Shown in pieces: positions 43,764-51,753 of a stretch of DNA of 55,670 nt. The position numbers and the translations under genes are program-made. Under the pieces are notes generated by a model. That model was not told the origin of the DNA, did no database searches, and saw only the letters and a list, made by a program, of their open reading frames with translations. Location: IMG/VR virus record IMGVR_UViG_3300044858_003558, positions 1 to 55,670 of that record, one strand, 5' to 3'. The DNA is from a virus. Positions within the stretch are counted from its first letter, which is position 1. Every line of letters starts with the position of its first letter.

Positions 43764-46700
43764 ATGAATTACGTAGGCTTACATGTCCACACCCATTTTA
43801 GTTTATTTGATGGGATTGCTACTCCAGAAGAATACGTTGACCGTGCAGTTGAGTTAGGGATGCCAGCAATAGCAATCACTGACCACGGTACTTTATCTGG
43901 GCATAGGGAACTGCACCGTATTGCAAAAGCAAAGGGCATTAAGCCAATTCTGGGTCTAGAAGGATACATGTGTGCAGACATATCTGATACACGAGATAAG
44001 TCTGAAAGAGAAGGTCAACAAGATCTTGTCTATAATCACATTATCCTTCTAGCCAAGAATCAAATTGGTTTGGAAAATCTAAACAAGATTAGTGAACTAT
44101 CTTGGACAGATGGTTTTTTTAAGAAACCAAGATTTGATTTTACTATTTTGGAAAAGTATAAAGAAGGTATTATTGTTACCTCTGCTTGTCCAAGTAGTGT
44201 GCTTGTAAAAGCATTAGAAGAAGAAGAGTTCGCTCTTGCCAAGAAGTACATATCTTGGTTTAAAGAACGCTTTGGAGATGACTATTATATTGAAGTAATG
44301 CCTCATAACGAAGCGCATATTAATAAACATTTAATAGATCTTGCAGACGAGTTTGGCATTAAAGTTATTGTTACGCCAGACTGTCACCATGTTGATACAT
44401 CACAAAAAGAAGTACAAGAGTTTAAGTTGTTAATGAATACACATGGCAAGTTTGTAAAAGATGCAACGTATGAGAAGTCAAAGAAAAAAGGCAGCATGAT
44501 GGAACGCCTAGATTATCTATATGGCGAAGACCGTCAGATTACATTTAATAAGTTTGATATTCACCTGCTCTCATACGAAGAGATTAAAGCAGCGATGGAA
44601 TCGCAGGGGATAGATAGACCTGACATCTATTCAAACACAATTCTGTTAGCAGAGACAGTAGAAGACTATGGAATCCAAGAAGGATTAGACTTACTACCAG
44701 TACAGTATAAGAGTCCTGATAAGGAACTTGCAAAGGTTGCATTAGAAGGTTTGGTAGAACGAGGTTTGTCAGAAAATCAGGAGTATCTTGATAGACTTGA
44801 AGAAGAGTTGCAGATTATTAAAGATAAAAAGTTTGCTCCGTACTTCCTTGTTGTAAGCAATATGATTAACTGGGCAAAGAAAGAAGAGATTATGGTTGGG
44901 CCTGGTCGTGGATCATCTGCTGGTTCTCTTGTTTGTTATGCACTAAAGATTACAGACATTGATCCTATTGAGCACAACCTTTTGTTTTTCCGTTTTATTA
45001 ACCCAGAGCGTAACGATTTTCCAGATATCGATACAGATATTCAAGATACTCGCCGTGAAGAAGTAAAAGACTATCTAGTTAGACAGTATCGACATGTTGC
45101 ATCTATTGCTACATTCCTTGAGTTCACTGGTAAAGGAATTGTTAGAGATATTGCACGAGTGTTGAACATTCCGCTATCAGATGTCAATAAGGTTTTGAAG
45201 ACTGTAGACTCTTGGGATGATTTCTGTAGTTCAAAATCAACAAGAGAGTTTCGTGAGAAGTATCCAGAAGTAGAAGTCTATGGAGAACAACTTCGTGGTC
45301 GCATTCGTGGTACAGGAATCCACGCAGCAGGTGTAGTAACAAGTAAGGAACCAATTTTTAGATACGCACCACTTGAAACAAGATCATCTACAGGATCTGA
45401 TGAAAGAATTCCTGTCGTTGGTGTTGATATGGAAGAGGCTGAAAGAATTGGTTTGATTAAGATTGATGCATTGGGTCTTAAGACTTTATCTGTTCTTAAG
45501 GATACAATTAACATAATCAAAGAACGAGATGGCAAAAAGATTGACCTTCTTAAGATTAAGATGGACGATGCGAATGTATATCAGATGATATCAGATGGAT
45601 ATACAAAGGGAGTGTTTCAGTGCGAAGCAGCACCATACACCAACCTTCTTGTCAAGATGGGCGTTAAGAACCTCAACGAACTAGCAGCATCAAATGCTTT
45701 GGTGCGTCCAGGTGCTGCTAACACAATTGGTAAAGATTATATTGACCGTAAGCACGGTCGTCAGAATATTAATTATCTTCACCAAATTCTAAAACCATTT
45801 ACGGAGGATACTTATGGGTGCATTCTTTACCAGGAGCAAGTTATGCAAGCATGCGTACACCTTGGCGGTATGTCCATGTCGGAAGCAGATAAAGTTAGAA
45901 AGATCATTGGCAAGAAAAAAGATGCTAAAGAGTTTAAGGAGTTCCAAGATCGTTTCGTTAGTGGTGCTAGTAAGTATATCTCCCCTAATAGTGCTTTGGA
46001 TCTTTGGCATGATTTTGAAGCGCATGCTGGGTATTCGTTCAACAAATCGCATGCCGTTGCTTACAGTACTCTCTCGTATTGGACAGCGTGGCTCAAATAC
46101 TACTACCCCCTAGAGTTTATGTTCGCACTATTAAAAAATGAAAAGGATAAAGATGCGAGAACTGAATATCTTATTGAAGCAAAAAGAATGGGCATTAGCG
46201 TTAAGTTACCTCACATTAACGATTCGGATATCGATTTTAAAATTGAGGGTAAGGGCATTAGGTTTGGGCTCACTGCTATCAAGTACATATCTGATAAAAT
46301 TGCAGAAAGATATATTTCAGCACGACCTTTTAGTTCGTACAAAGAACTTGAACAGTTCACATTTACCAAGGGGAACGGAGTAAATAGTCGTGCTCTACAA
46401 GCATTAAGGGTAATTGGTGCTGCAACATTTAATGACAACCCTAGAAATGATAAAGAGATTAAAGAGAACTTGTATGAATACTTAAACCTTCCAGAGTTTA
46501 ATATTGCAATACCTTCTCACTACTATGCATTTATTCAGGATATTGTTGACTTTGAAGAAAAGGGATCATACATTTTTATGGGTATGGTAAAATCAATTAA
46601 AAGAGGAACAGGATGGTCACGAGTTGAAATTTTGGACAAAACTGGGTCTGTGGGTATATTTGATGATGAAAATACGACTATTGAGACTGGTCGTTCTTAC

Positions 46701-47039
46701 TTGGTTCTTTGTAATGATAATAGGATTGTATCTTCCATACCTTCTGAAGAAATAAAAGAATCATCTAACGCACTTGTTAAGTTCCTTGGATACAAGCAGT
46801 TACCATACAAGGACGATCAAATGTTTGTAATATCTCTTAAGTCAAGAACTACAAAGACAGGTAAAAAGATGGCTTCTCTAACACTTGCAGATACATCTAG
46901 AGATCTTCATTCTGTCACAGTATTTCCTACGGCATTTGCAAAAGCATATATGCATATTGAAGAAGGAAAGTCCTATAAGTTTGATTTTGGAAAGACAAAA
47001 GACGGAACAGTAACATTGGAGGATGTACATGTCAGTTAG
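43764..47039 (+). CDS. dnaE: DNA polymerase III alpha subunit (DnaE-type)
   Basis: A 1,091-residue replicative polymerase. The N-terminal PHP domain has HVHTHFS, ITDHG, GLEGY and TPDCHH, so the metal-binding set of a proofreading PHP appears intact. The catalytic palm shows VGPGRGSSAGSL, PDIDTD (two Asp) and RIGLIKIDALGLKTL (third Asp), with GTGIHAAGVV between them, and the fingers carry YQEQVM...GGMSMSEADKVRKIIGKK. The C-terminal part has an OB fold (ASLTLADTSRDLHSVTVFP). No separate epsilon exonuclease is found in the window. ATG is 4 bases after the SSB-like stop, with a GGAG overlapping it. Confidence 0.95.
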   Translation: MNYVGLHVHTHFSLFDGIATPEEYVDRAVELGMPAIAITDHGTLSGHRELHRIAKAKGIKPILGLEGYMCADISDTRDKSEREGQQDLVYNHIILLAKNQIGLENLNKISELSWTDGFFKKPRFDFTILEKYKEGIIVTSACPSSVLVKALEEEEFALAKKYISWFKERFGDDYYIEVMPHNEAHINKHLIDLADEFGIKVIVTPDCHHVDTSQKEVQEFKLLMNTHGKFVKDATYEKSKKKGSMMERLDYLYGEDRQITFNKFDIHLLSYEEIKAAMESQGIDRPDIYSNTILLAETVEDYGIQEGLDLLPVQYKSPDKELAKVALEGLVERGLSENQEYLDRLEEELQIIKDKKFAPYFLVVSNMINWAKKEEIMVGPGRGSSAGSLVCYALKITDIDPIEHNLLFFRFINPERNDFPDIDTDIQDTRREEVKDYLVRQYRHVASIATFLEFTGKGIVRDIARVLNIPLSDVNKVLKTVDSWDDFCSSKSTREFREKYPEVEVYGEQLRGRIRGTGIHAAGVVTSKEPIFRYAPLETRSSTGSDERIPVVGVDMEEAERIGLIKIDALGLKTLSVLKDTINIIKERDGKKIDLLKIKMDDANVYQMISDGYTKGVFQCEAAPYTNLLVKMGVKNLNELAASNALVRPGAANTIGKDYIDRKHGRQNINYLHQILKPFTEDTYGCILYQEQVMQACVHLGGMSMSEADKVRKIIGKKKDAKEFKEFQDRFVSGASKYISPNSALDLWHDFEAHAGYSFNKSHAVAYSTLSYWTAWLKYYYPLEFMFALLKNEKDKDARTEYLIEAKRMGISVKLPHINDSDIDFKIEGKGIRFGLTAIKYISDKIAERYISARPFSSYKELEQFTFTKGNGVNSRALQALRVIGAATFNDNPRNDKEIKENLYEYLNLPEFNIAIPSHYYAFIQDIVDFEEKGSYIFMGMVKSIKRGTGWSRVEILDKTGSVGIFDDENTTIETGRSYLVLCNDNRIVSSIPSEEIKESSNALVKFLGYKQLPYKDDQMFVISLKSRTTKTGKKMASLTLADTSRDLHSVTVFPTAFAKAYMHIEEGKSYKFDFGKTKDGTVTLEDVHVS

Positions 47040-48045
47040 TATAGAAGAAGTTTTAGCACAACTTAATCCTAAATTACGTAAAAGCATAATGTCTGGAGAT
47101 TCAGTTCCAGCAACAGAATATGCAGCAACACCTAGCACTGGTCTTAATAGGGCTTTAAACGGTGGTTTGCCGTATGGTAGACAAGTCCTTATGTGGGGAT
47201 CTAAGTCTTCTGCTAAGTCCTCTTTATGCCTTCAGACAGTTGCTTTAGCACAACAAGAAGGAAAGATTTGTGCTTGGATTGATGCTGAAATGTCATATGA
47301 TAAAGAATGGTCACAAAAACTTGGTGTAGATACATCTAAATTAATTGTTTCAAAGGCTAGAACAATTAATGAAATGGTTGATGTAGGTGTGCAACTAATG
47401 GAGGCTGGAGTTGATTTAATTGTAGTTGACTCAATTACTTCATTGTTACCAGCAATATATTTTGAAAAAGATACGGATGAACTAAAACAATTAGAAAATA
47501 CTAAACAAATTGGTGCAGAATCTCGTGACTTTAGTAATGCATGGAAGATGATTAATTATGCAAACAATAAGGTTAAGCCAACTTTGTTTATTCTTATTTC
47601 ACAATCAAGAAATAATATTAGTGCAATGTATACCAGCCAACAACCAACTGGTGGTCAGGCAACAAAGTTTTACTCATCAACTGTTGTTAAACTATTTTCA
47701 TCAGAATCAGACAATCAAGCATTGAAGGGGAAGATACATGTCGGAGACAAACTCATTGAAGAAAAAGTTGGTCGTAAAGTTAGGTGGGAGTTACAGTTTT
47801 CAAAAACTTCTCCATCCTTCCAATCTGGTGAGTACGATTTTTATTTTAGAGGTGATGATCTTGGTATTGATTCCATCGCTGATTTGGTTGATACAGCAGA
47901 AAGTCTGGGGATAATCAATAGGACTGGTGCTTGGTATCAACTTGACGATGGCACAAAGATCCAGGGTAGAGATACATTTGTAAGCAGAGTAAGAGAAGAT
48001 TTAGACTTACAAGATATGATAAAGAATAAAGTTAATAATGTCTGA
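47029..48045 (+). CDS. recA: RecA-like recombinase
   Basis: A 338-residue RecA/UvsX-class protein for strand exchange in recombination-dependent replication and repair. Residues 57-65 are a Walker A variant GSKSSAKSS (Ala where RecA has Gly before Lys), followed by AWIDAEMSYD and the Walker B IVVDSIT. The L1/L2 region corresponds to LFILISQSRNNISAMYTSQQPTGGQATKFYSST, including the conserved QxR-type segment. ATG at 47029 was preferred over one 6 bases earlier because GGAGG (47018-47022) sits at proper spacing only for the later one. It overlaps the polymerase end by 11 bases. Confidence 0.9.
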   Translation: MSVSIEEVLAQLNPKLRKSIMSGDSVPATEYAATPSTGLNRALNGGLPYGRQVLMWGSKSSAKSSLCLQTVALAQQEGKICAWIDAEMSYDKEWSQKLGVDTSKLIVSKARTINEMVDVGVQLMEAGVDLIVVDSITSLLPAIYFEKDTDELKQLENTKQIGAESRDFSNAWKMINYANNKVKPTLFILISQSRNNISAMYTSQQPTGGQATKFYSSTVVKLFSSESDNQALKGKIHVGDKLIEEKVGRKVRWELQFSKTSPSFQSGEYDFYFRGDDLGIDSIADLVDTAESLGIINRTGAWYQLDDGTKIQGRDTFVSRVREDLDLQDMIKNKVNNV

Positions 48046-48214
48046 AAAGTTTAAAACTTTTACTGGTAAATTTGCATGTCAAAAATGTAGTGAAGTTATA
48101 GATGTCTGTAGGTTTTGGCTTGAAACAAAAGACGTAACTTGGATGTGTACGAAAAAACATATATCTAAAGTAAACCTACTTCCTAAATCAAAAAGGGATT
48201 ATCAAAATGAGTGA
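48038..48214 (+). CDS. Small Cys-rich protein, possible Zn finger
   Basis: A 58-residue frame that starts 8 bases before the RecA stop ends and overlaps the next start by 8 bases. It reads MSEKFKTFTGKFACQKCSEV and then C24, C37 and a His-rich basic end; C14/C17 with C24/C37 could bind zinc. No function is known to me. It is small, but the exact stop-start nesting on both sides supports it as a gene. Confidence 0.6.
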   Translation: MSEKFKTFTGKFACQKCSEVIDVCRFWLETKDVTWMCTKKHISKVNLLPKSKRDYQNE

Positions 48215-48491
48215 GCGTTCTGAGTCTAAAAGGTTAGGGGCTATACAGCATAAAAACTCTGGTAGAAATACTAAAAAGGGAGATGCTTCTTGGAATGGTT
48301 TTACTGTAGATTTTAAGGAAAGTGCAAAATCATTTACTCTTAATGCTGCTGTTTGGGCAAAAGTAGTAACAGATGCAATTAAGAATAATAGCGATCCAGC
48401 ACTTGTTATTGTTTTGGGTGAAGGCAATAAAAAAATAAGACTTGCTATAATAGAAGTAGACGTTTTAGAACAATATATGGATGGTGTATAA
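48207..48491 (+). CDS. Putative small PD-(D/E)XK nuclease
   Basis: A 94-residue protein. E6 in the first helix, D26 (KKGDASW) and D35-x-K37 (VDFKESAK) can be aligned to the PD-(D/E)XK nuclease core, in the order seen in Hjc and VRR-NUC-type resolvases, though the protein is short. It lies between recA and a set of oxygenases, and is coupled to the Cys-rich gene before it. A resolvase or repair role is plausible; the window also has a RuvC, so roles may differ. Function is inferred from motif spacing only. Confidence 0.5.
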   Translation: MSERSESKRLGAIQHKNSGRNTKKGDASWNGFTVDFKESAKSFTLNAAVWAKVVTDAIKNNSDPALVIVLGEGNKKIRLAIIEVDVLEQYMDGV

Positions 48492-48492
48492 T
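48443..48492 (+). promoter_or_regulatory. Two -10 elements before the oxygenase trio
   Basis: An extended -10 TG-c-TATAAT at 48443-48451 lies within the end of the nuclease gene, and a second TATAAT at 48487-48492 ends 6 bases before the ATG at 48499; TTTAGA at 48464 gives the second a 17-base spacer. The second should make a leaderless mRNA. Confidence 0.55.
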
Positions 48493-48498
48493 AGTATT

Positions 48499-49089
48499 AT
48501 GTATAATAACCATAAAAACTTTATCATAAATGATATATTTACAGCAAATGAAATAAATCAAATATATGAATTTATAAAAACAGTAGACAGCACCCATTTA
48601 TCCACACTGCTAGGTCAAAAAATTTATCATGCAGGTTTGCCATCAAATATTTTAGATAAAGTAACCAAAACAATGAATGATGTTTTGGATTATTCTGTTT
48701 ATTTGACAGAGCACAGTTTTGTCAGTTATACCAATGAAACTGGATACGTACCAAAACTGTTTCCTCATTTTGATGAAGTTTTTCCTAAACCAAGAATTAC
48801 GTTAGATGTTCAGTTGGGTGGCAATTTTGAATGGCCATTATTTGTAAAAGGAAAAGAGTTTGTTTTAAATAATAACGAAGCGCTTGTTTTTTCTGGAACA
48901 AATCAAATTCATTGGAGAAAAGATCAAAAAATTTTAGATGGTCAACAATTAGATATGATATTTTTTCATTTTTCTTCAGATCAATATGCTGAGTTTGATC
49001 CTGAATATAGAGAATATCTTGAGTCTGAGTGTGACTTTTGGCAAAGTGAATTAAATATGAGCAGAGAGGAAGAAAAAATAAATGAATGA
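48499..49089 (+). CDS. Putative 2OG-Fe(II) oxygenase, first of three paralogues
   Basis: A 196-residue protein with a jelly-roll dioxygenase pattern: FIINDIFTANEINQIYEFI at the N-terminus (like prolyl-4-hydroxylase types), H90-x-D92 in LFPHFDE, then a beta strand, and H138-W-R140 in NQIHWRKD, giving the HxD...H iron triad and an Arg that could bind 2-oxoglutarate. ATG at 48499 is preferred to an in-frame ATG 18 bases earlier because a -10 box lies just before it. It is clearly related to the next two genes. The substrate is unknown. Confidence 0.65.
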   Translation: MYNNHKNFIINDIFTANEINQIYEFIKTVDSTHLSTLLGQKIYHAGLPSNILDKVTKTMNDVLDYSVYLTEHSFVSYTNETGYVPKLFPHFDEVFPKPRITLDVQLGGNFEWPLFVKGKEFVLNNNEALVFSGTNQIHWRKDQKILDGQQLDMIFFHFSSDQYAEFDPEYREYLESECDFWQSELNMSREEEKINE

Positions 49090-49723
49090 AACTGTTGATT
49101 TTTTAACAAATAACAATGTTATTATTGACAAAATATTTCCAACAGATGTTTTAGAAAGTTTTGAAAAATTTTTAGATGATACAAGAAAGTTTATGCCATT
49201 AGCAGAAACAAATAATAATGAAAGTATGCGCTTTGAAGAACCGTCAGTATTGTTAAATAAAGAGTTGGGAAGAATTAGGATTAATTTAACACCAGATTTA
49301 GAAATTGTTAAATTTTTCAATAACTATATTAAACAATACTCTCCATCTTTATATTTAGGTCCAGCATTTTTTGTAGAATACAATAAAAAATATGGGACGC
49401 CATTTTTGCCACCACATCTAGACCAAACATCTTCTTTTATAACTTTTAATTATCAATTAAAATCAAATATTAATTGGCGTAGCATGGTAGAGGGCAAAGA
49501 GGTTGAGTTATTGGACGGACAAGGATTTTGGATTAATGTAAAAGATCAAGTTCACTGGAGAAGACCATATGATTTTAAAGAAGATGATTTTTTACAAATG
49601 GTTTTCTTTCATTTTTTAGATTCTAAAGATTTAAAAAATCCTCCAAATGTTAAAATGAGTGAAGTAAAAAGTAAAGTTTGGCTAGATAAAGAATTGAAAA
49701 ATGGATATAAATACTATAACTAA
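49082..49723 (+). CDS. Putative 2OG-Fe(II) oxygenase, second paralogue
   Basis: A 213-residue protein sharing layout and key residues with its neighbours: VIIDKIFPTDVLESFEKFL near the start, H112-x-D114 (PPHLDQ) and H158-W-R160 (DQVHWRR), with FNYQLKSNINWRSMVEGKE between them matching the equivalent strands. The start overlaps the preceding stop by 8 bases, so both are translated from one mRNA. It is the most diverged of the three, so it may have its own substrate. Confidence 0.6.
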   Translation: MNETVDFLTNNNVIIDKIFPTDVLESFEKFLDDTRKFMPLAETNNNESMRFEEPSVLLNKELGRIRINLTPDLEIVKFFNNYIKQYSPSLYLGPAFFVEYNKKYGTPFLPPHLDQTSSFITFNYQLKSNINWRSMVEGKEVELLDGQGFWINVKDQVHWRRPYDFKEDDFLQMVFFHFLDSKDLKNPPNVKMSEVKSKVWLDKELKNGYKYYN

Positions 49724-50333
49724 TACTAAAATTATAAAAAATATTTTTACAGAAGAAGAATTGACTTTTCTTTATAGTGAAATTAATAATATTATAAAAG
49801 AAGATTATGTTGTTCAAGAAGTATTAGGGCGTTTGTATTCAATTTTATATTGGAAAGAATACAAGGAAGAAAATAATGGATCGATAAATTTAAAAATTAA
49901 TAAAAAAATATTTGATAAAATTATTGATATAGCAGAAAAAAAATTAAACAAACAATTAGAATTAGAAAGTATTTCTTTTACTAGATATTCAAAACAATAT
50001 GGAAGTCCAAATTTACATCCACATGTTGATACAAAATTTAAAACTCCTAGATTAACTTTTGATATTCAATTAGATAGTAACCTGGATTGGGCTATTGTGG
50101 TTGAAGGAGAAAGCAGTATTTTAAAAAATAATGAGGCATTAATATTTTCTGGAACCAATGAAGTACATTGGAGAGAAAAAAAAGTTTTTAATGATGATGA
50201 ATATTTAGATATGTTGTTGTGTCAATTTTCTGAAAAAACAACCTATATCAATGAAATATCACCAGAGTTTATCAAAGAAAGAGATATAAGACAAAAAACA
50301 ATAAAGTTAAAATATGACAAAGGGATAATATAA
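49701..50333 (+). CDS. Putative 2OG-Fe(II) oxygenase, third paralogue
   Basis: A 210-residue protein closest to the first paralogue: KNIFTEEELTFLYSEI, H108-x-D110 (HPHVDTKF), FDIQLDSNLDWAIVVEG and H156-W-R158 (NEVHWREK). The block NNEALIFSGTNEVHWR is nearly the same as in the first gene, pointing to a duplication. It starts 23 bases inside the second gene and ends in a TAATG overlap with the next, so all three are tightly coupled. AT content is very high. Confidence 0.65.
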   Translation: MDINTITNTKIIKNIFTEEELTFLYSEINNIIKEDYVVQEVLGRLYSILYWKEYKEENNGSINLKINKKIFDKIIDIAEKKLNKQLELESISFTRYSKQYGSPNLHPHVDTKFKTPRLTFDIQLDSNLDWAIVVEGESSILKNNEALIFSGTNEVHWREKKVFNDDEYLDMLLCQFSEKTTYINEISPEFIKERDIRQKTIKLKYDKGII

Positions 50334-50632
50334 TGGAAAAAACAACACTAGAAATGATTAATGGTCTTTCAGAAATATCAGAATATATGGAAGATGAAGA
50401 TCTTACAACTGCACTTACTATGATTGCTAAACTTATCATTAAGCCAGATATCCCAATTCAAGTGGCAACACTAGAGATTGTCAGGCTTCAGGCTATTGCT
50501 GCTAAATTATCATTAAAGGCAACTTGGATGGCAAATGTTGACAAAAACAACAGGGCAAAGAAAAATATTTACTACACTGCAGCAGAATCAGTAAACAATT
50601 TAGTATCAGCACTAAAATATATTACGAAATAG
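50333..50632 (+). CDS. Small helical phage protein
   Basis: A 99-residue, all-helical-looking protein (ISEYMEDEDLTTALTMIAKLIIKPDIPIQVATLEIVRLQAIAAKLSLKATWMANVD) with a basic C-terminal half. It is coupled to the oxygenase trio by TAATG. I recall similar small proteins near recombination nucleases in actinophage genomes but no function. Confidence 0.5.
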   Translation: MEKTTLEMINGLSEISEYMEDEDLTTALTMIAKLIIKPDIPIQVATLEIVRLQAIAAKLSLKATWMANVDKNNRAKKNIYYTAAESVNNLVSALKYITK

Positions 50633-50634
50633 TG

Positions 50635-50640
50635 TATACT
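50635..50640 (+). promoter_or_regulatory. -10 box TATACT before Cas4-like gene
   Basis: TATACT, 2 bases after the preceding stop codon, with no good -35 and no TG one base upstream. The next ATG lies 20 bases away with an AAAGGA site. Confidence 0.45.
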
Positions 50641-50660
50641 TGTATAAACAAAGGAATATA

Positions 50661-51473
50661 ATGACTAAAAGTTTACTACAGCAAGTAATGGTTAGACCAG
50701 CAAAATCAGAAAATGATATAGATGTGAATGCAGTTATTGAAAAAATACAGTCTGGCTATATGGTCGGACAAGATCCAAAACATCAAAAGAAAAAAACATT
50801 TGCGCCATCAGGCTTAATTTATGGACATGGAGAATGTCCTAGATATTGGTATCATGCATTTGATGGTGTTGTTTTTGAAAGCACAAACACTCCGTTTTCA
50901 GTAGCAAATATGTCTAATGGATCTCTTTCTCACGGTAGAATTCAAGATGCACTACTAAAGTCTGGGATTGCCAAAAAGTTTGTAGATGAAGATGGTAAGG
51001 ACACAACAGAGTTTAAAATTCTTAGCAACGACCCTCCTATTTATGGCTGGGCAGATGGAATGATTGAGTGGAATAACGAAGAGTTTGTTATTGAAATTAA
51101 AACTGTAAGCAATGAAGGTTTTGAATATATTAAAAAAACAAACAAAGCAAAGACATATCATATTGCACAGTTGTTGATTTATATGAAGATATTGAAGATG
51201 TCTAATGGCTTAATGATCTATGAGAATAAAAATAATTATGAGTTGTTTATAGTTCCAATTAGTGTTAATGACCACTATAGAAAATGGATTGATACTACAT
51301 TTGATTGGATGAAAACCGTAAGGCAAGCATGGCAAGATAAGCAGTTACCACAAAAAAATTATAGATCAAACTCTAAAATTTGCAAAGCATGTCCAATACA
51401 AAAGGCATGCGCCCAATCGGAACCAGGGGTAATTAAAATTGGTTCGCTGGAGCAATTGAGTGAAGCCATGTGA
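50661..51473 (+). CDS. Cas4/RecB-like PD-(D/E)XK exonuclease
   Basis: A 270-residue nuclease. ATG was chosen for its AAAGGA site over an earlier TTG. Active-site residues: H91 (SHGRIQDALL), D132 (GWADGMIEW), E145-x-K147 (VIEIKTVS), then the helix YHIAQLLIYM with the Gln motif. C59 (GECPRYWY) and C241, C244, C250 (CKACPIQKAC) form the four-Cys iron-sulphur pattern of Cas4/AddB-type nucleases. No CRISPR array or other cas gene is present, so this is a phage end-processing nuclease, probably for recombination or packaging. The end overlaps the next gene by 14 bases. Confidence 0.8.
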   Translation: MTKSLLQQVMVRPAKSENDIDVNAVIEKIQSGYMVGQDPKHQKKKTFAPSGLIYGHGECPRYWYHAFDGVVFESTNTPFSVANMSNGSLSHGRIQDALLKSGIAKKFVDEDGKDTTEFKILSNDPPIYGWADGMIEWNNEEFVIEIKTVSNEGFEYIKKTNKAKTYHIAQLLIYMKILKMSNGLMIYENKNNYELFIVPISVNDHYRKWIDTTFDWMKTVRQAWQDKQLPQKNYRSNSKICKACPIQKACAQSEPGVIKIGSLEQLSEAM

Positions 51474-51753
51474 GTGGTGCGAGAATGAATTTTCTCCTAC
51501 TGTAAGTTATCAAATTTATTGTAGTCCAGAATGTCGAGTAGAGGCGACAAAGATTAAAATTGCAGAAAAGCAAGCAATTAATAAACGAAAAAAAAGACAT
51601 GGCAAAGATCGTAAATGTGCAAGAGGATGTGGAACTGTTCTTTCAGCATATAACGACTCTAACTATTGTGAAAACTGTTCTGTAGATAATAAAAAGGTTA
51701 ATAAAGCATTAAAAGATTTGAAAGGACTAATAGACTATTATGACATACGTTAG
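51460..51753 (+). CDS. Small Zn-finger protein
   Basis: A 97-residue protein starting with GTG. Two Cys-rich modules: C4/C7 and C22/C26 (CEWC...CSPEC), then CARGCG and CENC in the second half. The first resembles a common phage motif (PCEWCENEFSP...IYCSPECR). The Lys/Arg-rich middle suggests nucleic-acid binding. It lies between two nucleases and overlaps both by 14 bases. Confidence 0.6.
   Translation: MKPCEWCENEFSPTVSYQIYCSPECRVEATKIKIAEKQAINKRKKRHGKDRKCARGCGTVLSAYNDSNYCENCSVDNKKVNKALKDLKGLIDYYDIR

Noticed and set aside
50661-51473. Part of a host-type CRISPR-Cas system
   Set aside because: The Cas4-like protein has no neighbouring cas genes or array, and its context is phage recombination and packaging genes.
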